DNA of 5,324 nt from Planctomycetota bacterium (lineage in GTDB: Bacteria; Planctomycetota; Planctomycetia; Pirellulales; Thermoguttaceae). The notes beneath the pieces are model-generated. The model was not told where the DNA came from and searched no databases. It was given only the letters and a program-made list of their open reading frames with translations. The stretch's first letter is position 1; each line of letters starts with the position of its first letter. The translations under genes and the position numbers were made by a program. The stretch spans positions 1 to 5,324 of the forward strand of contig DQVB01000036.1 in NCBI GenBank assembly GCA_015661985.1. The letters are read 5' to 3'. Shown here one piece after another: positions 1 through 5,324 of this stretch.

Positions 1-34
1 CCGGCCAAGGCCCGGCCCGTCGCACTGCCCACGC

Positions 35-1081
35 TCAATAGCCGCGTTCGGCCAGCCACCGTTCGGCATCCAACGCCGCCATGCAGCCCGTGCCCGCCGC
101 CGTGATCGCCTGGCGGTAATAGTCGTCCGCCACGTCGCCTGCGGCGAACACGCCTTCCACGCTGGTGTAGGTGCGCAGCGGCGTGGTCCATTTCACATAT
201 CCCTTGCCGGTCAGCTCCAGCTGGCCCCCAAGGAATTTCGTGTTCGGCGTATGCCCGATGCCCAGGAACATGCCCACCACGGCCAGGTCGCGGGTGGAAC
301 CATCCACGGTGTCCTCAAGCCGCAGGCCCGTCACCCCATGCTCGTCGTCCCCCAACACTTCCCGGACGACGCTGTTCCAGAGGATTTCGATCTTCGGGTT
401 CTCCAAGGCTCGCTGCGCCATGATCTTCGACGCGCGCAACTGGTCGCGGCGATGGATCAAATAGACGTGGGAAGCGAATTTCGTCAGGAAGACCGCCTCC
501 TCGACCGCCGCGTCGCCACCGCCCACGACCGCCACCGGCTGGTTGCGGAATCGAGGCAGCGCCGCGTCGCACACCGCACAGGCGCTGACGCCCCGGTTCT
601 TGAATCGCTCCTCGGACTCCAGGCCCAGATAGTTGGCCCTGGCGCCGGTGGCCACGATCACGGCCAGCGCCTCGTAGACCTTCCCGTCGCCGGCGCTGAG
701 TCGGAAAGGGTGCGTGTGGAAATCCACGGCCACGATGTCTTCGGTGACCTTTCGGGTACCAAAGTTCAGGGCCTGTTGGCGCATCAGCTCCATCAGCTCC
801 GGGCCGCTCACCCCGTGCCCGGAGTGGGGCGGCATGGTGCGACGCTGGGCCGGGTCGATGGCGTCGTCCAGGTAACGGGCCAGGTTGCCGGCCGGGAAGC
901 CGGGGTAGTTCTCCACCTCGGTGGTCAGGGCCAACTGGCCGAGGGGGAGGGTGCCAGCCAACCGGTTTTCTTCGGTCATGGCACCTTCAAACACCAAAGG
1001 CTCGAGGTTGGCCCGCGCCGTATAAATGGCCGCCGTCCAGGCCGCCGGGCCACTGCCGATGATCACGATCTTTTCTGCCAC
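35..1081 (-). CDS. trxB: Thioredoxin reductase (FAD/NADPH-dependent), TrxB type
   Basis: This gene encodes a cytoplasmic flavoenzyme that passes electrons from NADPH through FAD and a redox-active cysteine pair to thioredoxin. Seen in the 348-residue protein: an N-terminal FAD-binding GSGPAA at residues 9-14, GQLALTTEVENYPGFP at about 48-63, the redox pair CAVC at 168-171, the NADPH-binding GGGDAA at 187-192, HRRDQLRAS at 210-218 (arginines that favour NADPH), and a C-terminal FAD motif FAAGDV at 312-317. The usual length is about 310-320 residues; the excess is mostly an insertion at about residues 65-91, just before SGPELMELM. I chose the GTG at 1081 because AGGAGG sits 7 bases upstream and the protein then begins directly with the first beta strand of the FAD fold. 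The open frame continues to 1267, but the extra residues are unlike the family and a TATAAT lies within them. The residue after CxxCD is Ala where Gly is usual. The family call is very secure; a thioredoxin reductase-like paralogue with another partner cannot be excluded. Confidence 0.95.
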   Translation of the reverse strand: MAEKIVIIGSGPAAWTAAIYTARANLEPLVFEGAMTEENRLAGTLPLGQLALTTEVENYPGFPAGNLARYLDDAIDPAQRRTMPPHSGHGVSGPELMELMRQQALNFGTRKVTEDIVAVDFHTHPFRLSAGDGKVYEALAVIVATGARANYLGLESEERFKNRGVSACAVCDAALPRFRNQPVAVVGGGDAAVEEAVFLTKFASHVYLIHRRDQLRASKIMAQRALENPKIEILWNSVVREVLGDDEHGVTGLRLEDTVDGSTRDLAVVGMFLGIGHTPNTKFLGGQLELTGKGYVKWTTPLRTYTSVEGVFAAGDVADDYYRQAITAAGTGCMAALDAERWLAERGY

Positions 1082-1088
1082 CCGGGGT

Positions 1089-1094
1089 CCTCCT
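1089..1094 (-). promoter_or_regulatory. Ribosome binding site of trxB
   Basis: On the minus strand this reads AGGAGG, a perfect Shine-Dalgarno core, 7 bases before the GTG at 1081. It decides the start: the upstream in-frame ATG at 1129 has no comparable site and coincides with the predicted -10 box. Confidence 0.85.
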
Positions 1095-1127
1095 GGTTCC
1101 AAAGCCGACTCTCCTTGAGGAAGCCCC

Positions 1128-1155
1128 ATTATAGGGCCGGGGGCGCGGTGGTCCA
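1128..1155 (-). promoter_or_regulatory. Candidate sigma-70 promoter of trxB
   Basis: On the minus strand the -10 box is a perfect TATAAT (1133 down to 1128). Sixteen bases upstream is TGGACC (1155 to 1150), which matches four of six positions of TTGACA. Transcription would begin near 1121 and leave a leader of about 40 bases before the GTG start. A perfect TATAAT in such GC-rich DNA is unlikely by chance, and its place fits the start codon. The -35 assignment is less sure. Confidence 0.6.
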
Positions 1156-1164
1156 GAGTCGCAG

Positions 1165-1193
1165 TTGAAGCGTCGGACAGCCAGGTGTATGGT
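1165..1193 (+). promoter_or_regulatory. Candidate sigma-70 promoter of the cstA operon
   Basis: TTGAAG (1165-1170) and TATGGT (1188-1193) are separated by 17 bases, each matching four of six consensus positions. Transcription would begin near 1200 and leave a leader of about 85 bases. Its -35 box lies only nine bases from the opposing -35 box of the trxB promoter, so the two promoters would be back to back. I see no CRP-like TGTGA-N6-TCACA site, although E. coli cstA depends on CRP. Weak on sequence alone. Confidence 0.35.
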
Positions 1194-1284
1194 TGGGGGA
1201 GGCGGCCGGTCGGCGCCGCGAGCAGCGGGCAGGGATCGGTCGCCGCCAGCGGATGAGGGGGTGCCACGCTGAGGACCCGGAGAG

Positions 1285-3267
1285 ATGGAGATGTTTGACA
1301 ACGCCGCCGTGGTGGCGATCCTGGCGCTGGCCTGTTTGCTGGTGGCCTATTTCACCTACGGGCGATTCATCGCTGGGCGGATCTACCGGCTCGACCCGTC
1401 GAGCCGGACGCCGGCCCATGCGTTCAGAGACGGGATCGATTACGTGCCCACACGGGTGCCCGTGTTGTTCGGGCACCATTTCGCCTCGATCGCCGGACTG
1501 GGACCGATCCTCGGCCCTGCCTTGGCGGTCATCTGGGGATGGGTCCCCGCCGTCCTTTGGGTTGTGCTCGGCTGCATCTTTATCGGCGCCGTCCACGACA
1601 TGGGGGCCTTGATTGTCAGTCTCCGGCTTCAAGGGCGGACGATCGGTGACGTGTGCCAGGTGCTGATGGGCCGTCGCGCCCGGCTGTTGGCCCTGCTGAT
1701 CATCTTCTTCCTTCTGGCTTTGGCCATGGGAGCTTTCGTCAATGTGATCTCCGGGTTGTTCGTCGACTTCAACCCGGACGCCATCATCCCGTCGCTGGGG
1801 TTGATGCTCGTGGCCATGGCCGTCGGGTTGAGCGTATACCGCTGGGGAGTCCGCTTGGGGCCGGCGACCGTGGCGGGCCTGGTCGTTTTCGCCCTGTTGA
1901 TCGTGGCTGGCGTGAAGTGGCCGCTGGTGACGTACCGGTGGTTTGCTTCGGATGCGGCGCGGCAGGCCATGGCGGTCGCCAGGGAGCCGGGGGAGGCTGG
2001 CACGTCAGCCCTTCCCAAACCATACGGCGCCGTGGCCGTTGAAGAGTACTTCCAGGCCCGGGGCCGGAAGGAGGTGGCCGAGGATATCCACCGGGCAGCG
2101 TCGAAGACCAAATCCCGCTGGATCTATGCCCTGCTGGCCTATGCCTTCGTGGCCTCGGTGCTGCCCGTGTGGCTGTTGCTCCAGCCGCGCGATTATATCA
2201 ACAGCTTCCAGCTCTACTTTGCCCTGGCCACGCTCTCGGTGGGCCTGTTGATCGCTGGGGCCACGGGGGCATCGGCCAGCCGGATTGACGCACCGGCCTT
2301 CCAGTTCGACGTCCCCTTGCGGCCGCCGGAGCCGGGCGAGACCGTTGGGGACGTGCCGTCGGCACCCTCCTGGTTGCCGCTGTTGTTCGTCACCATCGCT
2401 TGCGGGGCAGTGAGCGGCTTTCATTCCCTGGTCTCCAGCGGCACGACGGTGCGCCAGCTGAACCGGGAGACCGATGCCCTGGCGATCGGCTACGGCGGGA
2501 TGCTCACCGAAGGCGTCCTGGCCATCCTGGTCATCGTCGCCTGCGTGGCCGGCCTGGGGAGCGAAGCATGGCAAAGCGGCACCTACGCCAGTTGGAGCGC
2601 GATCAGAGGGGGTGGGCTTCAGGCGCAACTCAGCGCCGTAGTCCACGGCGGAGCCAACTTCCTGGCCATGCTCGGTATCCCCGCTCACTATGGAAGCGCC
2701 CTGTTGGCCGTTACCATTGTGGCCTTCGCTCTGACCACGCTGGATACGGCCACCCGCCTGCTGCGCTTCAACGTGGAAGCCATTTGCCATTGCGTGCGCC
2801 TGGATTGGCTGGCCAATCGCTACGTCGGCTCCCTGGTGGCCGTGGCGGCCATCGCCTTCTTCGGCCTTGTGCCGGCCGGCAAGACGCTGTGGATCCTCTT
2901 CGGCACCACGAACCAGCTGCTGGCCGGCCTGACGCTCCTGGTCGTCAGTTTGTTCCTGTTCCAGCGGGCGCGGCCCGTGGCCTACACACTCATCCCCATG
3001 ATCCTCATGCTGGCCATCTCCATCTGGGCCATGGTCACCAGCCTCAAAGGCTTCTGGGAAAACCCCAATCTTTCCCTGTTCAACCGGTGGTCGCTGACCG
3101 GTGTCACGCTGGCGGTGCTCGGCATGTCACTGTGGCTGATCATCGAAGGGATTGTCTCCTTCACCCGCGGCCGACAACCGGTCCAGCCAGAGCCTGCAGG
3201 AGCTTTCCAACAGCCCACGGAAGAACCCACAGAGGAACTGGCCGCCGAACCCCAGCGAGAAAACTGA
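1285..3267 (+). CDS. cstA: Carbon starvation protein CstA family transporter
   Basis: This is an inner-membrane transporter of the CstA/BtsT family. Characterised E. coli members take up pyruvate, and CstA is also linked to peptide use during starvation. The 660-residue protein has about 14 hydrophobic segments, for example near residues 6-26, 134-157, 279-299, 363-380, 513-530 and 603-624. Family motifs seen are PVLFGHHFASIAGLGPILGP (59-78), HDMG (104-107), SVLPVWLLLQPRDYINSF (291-308), SSGTT...IGYGGMLTEG (384-410), ALTTLDTATRLLRF (482-495) and TTNQLLAGLTLL (541-552). The order fits the CstA core followed by the CstA 5TM region. E. coli CstA is about 700 residues. Odd points are a hydrophilic stretch at about 213-277, a Pro-rich loop at 331-361, and a polar Pro/Glu/Gln tail from about 628. 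The start is either ATG 1285 (GAGGA nine bases upstream) or the in-frame ATG 1291 (GGAG eight bases upstream); they differ by two residues. The next gene follows after 24 bp, probably in one operon. The substrate is not readable from sequence. Confidence 0.95.
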   Translation: MEMFDNAAVVAILALACLLVAYFTYGRFIAGRIYRLDPSSRTPAHAFRDGIDYVPTRVPVLFGHHFASIAGLGPILGPALAVIWGWVPAVLWVVLGCIFIGAVHDMGALIVSLRLQGRTIGDVCQVLMGRRARLLALLIIFFLLALAMGAFVNVISGLFVDFNPDAIIPSLGLMLVAMAVGLSVYRWGVRLGPATVAGLVVFALLIVAGVKWPLVTYRWFASDAARQAMAVAREPGEAGTSALPKPYGAVAVEEYFQARGRKEVAEDIHRAASKTKSRWIYALLAYAFVASVLPVWLLLQPRDYINSFQLYFALATLSVGLLIAGATGASASRIDAPAFQFDVPLRPPEPGETVGDVPSAPSWLPLLFVTIACGAVSGFHSLVSSGTTVRQLNRETDALAIGYGGMLTEGVLAILVIVACVAGLGSEAWQSGTYASWSAIRGGGLQAQLSAVVHGGANFLAMLGIPAHYGSALLAVTIVAFALTTLDTATRLLRFNVEAICHCVRLDWLANRYVGSLVAVAAIAFFGLVPAGKTLWILFGTTNQLLAGLTLLVVSLFLFQRARPVAYTLIPMILMLAISIWAMVTSLKGFWENPNLSLFNRWSLTGVTLAVLGMSLWLIIEGIVSFTRGRQPVQPEPAGAFQQPTEEPTEELAAEPQREN

Positions 3268-3280
3268 TCGAAGCTTGGTG

Positions 3281-3284
3281 AGGA
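3281..3284 (+). promoter_or_regulatory. Ribosome binding site of the exported-protein gene
   Basis: AGGA, within GGTGAGGAAG, lies 7 bases before the ATG at 3292. It supports that start, even though it gives the signal peptide an unusually long leading region. Confidence 0.65.
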
Positions 3285-3291
3285 AGTTCTC

Positions 3292-4392
3292 ATGATCATG
3301 CCAGCGATCTTCTCAGGCACAGGCGGCTCGCGGGTGGTTCCCCCCGGCCGGGCCCTGCCGTGGCCCGTGTTTCCGGCCTTCCTTCTGTTTGTCTGGACCG
3401 CTACCGTCCGGGCGGACGACCCAGTGGTTCTGCGGATGGAAAGCCTTCTGCTTACCCCGACCCACGGCCCGTCGCTGATCGTCGTGGCCAAGAACCCGAC
3501 CGGCCAACCGTACCGGGGTGTCCTCACAGTGGAGGCCCCGAAGGGCTGGGTATTGGAGCCGCCGTCGCAACCGCTGGAGCTGGGCCCAGGGGAAGTGGTC
3601 CGACGGCGCTACCAGGTCAGGCGAGGTGTGTATGTCGAGGAGAATCGTTATCCGGTGACGGCAATCGCCTCAGGCATGGGCGCCACGGTGCGGTGGAAAC
3701 AGCATCTGGTGGCTGCCACCGCCCCCTACTTCAAACCGGCCATCGATGGAAAGCTCGACGACTGGAAGGATTCCGTCCCCGTTTCGTTCCTTTGCCGGGG
3801 CAAGCGAAGCGTCATCCGCACCTATTGGAACCGCCGCTACTTCGCCATGTTGGTGGCCGTCGAGGAGGAGCGACTGATCGGTCGGGATCCCGACCGACCG
3901 CAGCAGGCCTTCGATGCAATACAAGTGGCCATCGCTCCGCGGGGAGCCGCCACAGGTCGCTCGCCTGATGAGCAGGTTCAGCGCTACGAGCTGCTGTTTG
4001 CCCCTGAAGCGGACGCTGCGCGTGCCTTCCGACTGGCTGAACCGGGAATGACGTTGGCACAGACCCGACAGATCCAGAGCCTTGCAGGACTGGAGTACGA
4101 CCAGGCTGCAGTGGTCGTCAGCCGCCGAAAGGGAGTCACCTACTACGAGTGCTCGATACCGTTCGGGCCTATGCGCCGACGGATCCGGCCCACCGAAGGA
4201 CGCGAATTCTGCCTTTCCGTCCTCATTCACGATCCGGACGGGACGGGTCTTCGAGACTGGGGCGAAGCGGCGGGACTATGGCCTGATCAGAGGCGGCCGC
4301 TCGCCTGGAGTCGCTGGCCGGGGGCACGATGGGGCCCGCAGCCACCCTTTGACAGCAAGACACCTTGGGGGTTGTGTTCCTCGAAATACTGA
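3292..4392 (+). CDS. Exported protein with NEW3-like Ig domain and CBM9/DOMON-like domain
   Basis: I do not recognise a named gene. The 366-residue protein starts with a signal peptide: a basic, Gly/Pro-rich leader to about residue 20, a hydrophobic core ALPWPVFPAFLLFVWTA (21-37), and a likely cleavage site after VRA (41). Residues about 45-140 resemble the NEW3-type Ig-like fold: LIVVAKNPTGQPYRGVLTV, then APKGW, then LELGPGE. Residues about 148-360 resemble the family 9 carbohydrate-binding/DOMON beta-sandwich: IDGKLDDW (151-158), YFAMLVAVEEE (183-193), FDAIQVAI (207-214), YYECSIPF (284-291), a strand ending in IHDPDG (312-317), then a Trp-rich end. No catalytic motif is visible, so a binding role outside the cytoplasm is inferred; the ligand is unknown. 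It follows the CstA gene by 24 bp and is likely cotranscribed. Only one Cys lies near the C-terminus (GLCSSKY), and there is no lipobox or sorting signal. The domain calls come from motif resemblance, not a profile search. Confidence 0.8.
   Translation: MIMPAIFSGTGGSRVVPPGRALPWPVFPAFLLFVWTATVRADDPVVLRMESLLLTPTHGPSLIVVAKNPTGQPYRGVLTVEAPKGWVLEPPSQPLELGPGEVVRRRYQVRRGVYVEENRYPVTAIASGMGATVRWKQHLVAATAPYFKPAIDGKLDDWKDSVPVSFLCRGKRSVIRTYWNRRYFAMLVAVEEERLIGRDPDRPQQAFDAIQVAIAPRGAATGRSPDEQVQRYELLFAPEADAARAFRLAEPGMTLAQTRQIQSLAGLEYDQAAVVVSRRKGVTYYECSIPFGPMRRRIRPTEGREFCLSVLIHDPDGTGLRDWGEAAGLWPDQRRPLAWSRWPGARWGPQPPFDSKTPWGLCSSKY
3878..3897. repeat. 20-bp perfect palindrome inside the exported-protein gene
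   Basis: Ten bases, TCGGTCGGGA, are followed without a spacer by their exact reverse complement, centred between 3887 and 3888. The stretch encodes part of IGRDPDRP in the loop of the CBM9-like domain. It is GC-rich, has no T-run after it and no loop, so it is not a terminator. It could be a dyad protein-binding site or a by-product of codon choice. Confidence 0.75.
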
Positions 4393-4476
4393 GAACGTCT
4401 TTCGGGAGTTGTTGCTGACCAGACGCCCGGGCCGCACCGGCCAACCTGCAGATCACCGTGCTGCGCCCCCAAGTCA
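4393..4476. other. Convergent intergenic spacer without a clear terminator
   Basis: These 84 bases separate the stop codons of two convergent genes. The only hairpin I see is a 5-bp stem, GGCCG-CAC-CGGCC (4430-4442), with no T-tract on either strand. No small gene with a credible start and ribosome binding site was seen. Confidence 0.5.
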
Positions 4477-5295
4477 TCACGGCCGCAGGCTCGAGGCGGC
4501 CAGCCGGATATGGTCCACCAGGGCCTGATGGGGAGCAGGCAAGGCCTGGAACAGCCGCGTGGAAATCGGTTCCGCCCAACCGTATTGCCGCAGATGCTGG
4601 AGGAACGATTGCAAGATCGCCCGACCGGGGGGCGGGCCCTCCAGGAGCAAGTGGGTCCAGGCCCACGCTTCGGCGTAGTCGGCCAGGCTCATGTCCAGGC
4701 TTTCCGGTAGGGCTTCCAGACGCGCCAAGTCCGGGACCCAGTCGCCGTGGCGGAGCCGGGCGGTCAACAGCTGCAGGTGCTCGCCGTTCAGCCCTCGTTG
4801 ACCGCGAGGTGTTTCAAAGTATTCGGCCAGTCCTTCATCGAGCCACAGGGGAAGGTTCGGAACCACGGCATGCAGGTACGCGTGGGTCACTTCGTGCCGA
4901 AGATCCTCAGCCACCCGATCGCCCCACTGGGCGTAGACCACCAGACGCGTATCGGTCTCCAAGAAAAACGCCCGGCGGTCCGGGAAGTCGGGGTGGTATC
5001 GGCGAACAAACGCCTCGAAACGTGCGGCGTCCTCGAACAAGTAGACGTGGATCGGCTCGTTTGAACCGGGCAGACCCAGCAGTCGCCCCAGGTCGTCCCG
5101 GCGAGCGATCATCTCTTCCAACAGCCGGTGCTGAGAGGCCAGCGGGAAATCGGTGTGGAACACCAGCGGCGGGCGGTCGACCCGGTAGGCGGAAGGGAGC
5201 GTGGGGCGCACAGCCAGCGACGCGGCGCAGCCCCCCAATGGGCCGACGATCACCAGCCAGCCCACAAGGTTCAGGAGCGTCCCGCGATGCCTCAC
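4477..5295 (-). CDS. Lipoprotein with HExxH gluzincin peptidase signature (DUF1570-like)
   Basis: This gene encodes a predicted exported, lipid-anchored protein with a zinc metallopeptidase motif; the substrate is unknown. The 272-residue protein opens with MRHR, a hydrophobic core to about residue 20, and a lipobox LGGC with the lipidated Cys at 23. HEVTH (134-138) supplies two zinc-ligand histidines and the catalytic Glu135; WLDEGLAEYF (151-160) follows and supplies the third ligand, probably Glu154. This arrangement is that of the peptidase MA-like gluzincins, including DUF1570-type proteins. Residues 44-122 (PLVFHTDF...IHVYLF...FFLETDTRLVVYA) resemble the alpha/beta part seen ahead of the motif in such proteins. 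The start is GTG at 5295, with a G-run (5303-5308) seven bases upstream as a weak ribosome binding site. The frame stays open to the window edge, but the lipobox position supports this start. All metal-binding residues are intact, so it is probably active. It is convergent with the exported-protein gene and separately transcribed. Confidence 0.8.
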   Translation of the reverse strand: MRHRGTLLNLVGWLVIVGPLGGCAASLAVRPTLPSAYRVDRPPLVFHTDFPLASQHRLLEEMIARRDDLGRLLGLPGSNEPIHVYLFEDAARFEAFVRRYHPDFPDRRAFFLETDTRLVVYAQWGDRVAEDLRHEVTHAYLHAVVPNLPLWLDEGLAEYFETPRGQRGLNGEHLQLLTARLRHGDWVPDLARLEALPESLDMSLADYAEAWAWTHLLLEGPPPGRAILQSFLQHLRQYGWAEPISTRLFQALPAPHQALVDHIRLAASSLRP

Positions 5296-5324
5296 AGCGA
5301 CGCCCCCCGTGTCGCTGGCACAAG

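Noticed and set aside
1..34. Possible terminator after trxB (CCGG/GGCC-rich stretch).
   Set aside because: Only short 4-bp self-complementary blocks are seen, with no T-run on the minus strand; the window edge also cuts the region short.
251..1168. A 305-codon open frame on the plus strand opposite trxB.
   Set aside because: It lies almost wholly antisense to a highly conserved reductase. Its product is rich in His, Arg, Gly and Gln with no recognisable fold, as expected from the opposite strand of GC-rich coding DNA.
1202..1220. GCGGC/GCCGC dyad in the leader of the CstA gene considered as a riboswitch or attenuator.
   Set aside because: The stem is 5 bp with an 8-base loop and no further structure or conserved motif; it is not above the background for GC-rich DNA.
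1082..1267. In-frame N-terminal extension of trxB by 62 residues.
   Set aside because: The extension has no similarity to the family, it contains a perfect TATAAT, and the GTG at 1081 has an ideal ribosome binding site and begins the FAD fold.
2005..2790. A 261-codon open frame on the minus strand inside the CstA gene.
   Set aside because: It is antisense to the conserved core of the transporter, with low-complexity composition and no ribosome binding site or motif noticed.
2400..3281. A 293-codon open frame on the plus strand overlapping the CstA gene in another frame.
   Set aside because: Its product is rich in Arg, His, Gly and Pro, has no motif, and lies in another frame of strongly conserved transporter sequence.
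4430..4442. Small hairpin GGCCG-CAC-CGGCC considered as a terminator for the convergent genes.
   Set aside because: The stem is only 5 bp and there is no T-tract on either side; such short GC stems are common in this DNA.

Overview
The window is GC-rich bacterial DNA carrying four complete protein-coding genes and very little spacer. The best guess for the source is a planctomycete-like bacterium. That is an inference from three things: a thioredoxin reductase with an extra segment between its first FAD-contact region and the redox domain, a secreted Ig-like/CBM9-like protein, and a small HExxH lipoprotein of a kind common in that phylum. No rRNA or other phylogenetic marker is present to settle it.

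Layout: (1) Positions 35-1081, minus strand, hold a thioredoxin reductase (trxB type) with a GTG start behind a perfect AGGAGG ribosome binding site. (2) Positions 1082-1284 are a divergent regulatory region with a perfect TATAAT on the minus strand and a weaker promoter candidate facing the other way. (3) Positions 1285-3267, plus strand, hold a CstA/BtsT-family carbon starvation transporter. (4) Positions 3292-4392, plus strand, 24 bp further on and with its own ribosome binding site, hold an exported protein with an NEW3-like Ig domain followed by a CBM9/DOMON-like domain. (5) Positions 4477-5295, minus strand and convergent with the previous gene, hold a lipoprotein with a gluzincin (HExxH...E) zinc-peptidase signature. 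Only 84 bp separate the two convergent genes, and no clear terminator is seen there.

How they may work together: the transporter and the exported protein look like a two-gene operon, possibly linking capture of something outside the cytoplasm with uptake of pyruvate or small peptides. This is inferred from spacing only. The small YbdD/YjiX-type gene that accompanies cstA in Escherichia coli is absent from the downstream position. The reductase is a housekeeping gene that shares the upstream region with the transporter. The lipoprotein is a separate transcription unit.

No mobile element, CRISPR array, tRNA or rRNA was seen. Nothing here amounts to a clearly new system. The most unusual points are the cstA-exported protein pairing, the clade-specific insertions in both conserved enzymes, and a 20-bp perfect palindrome inside the exported protein's coding sequence.
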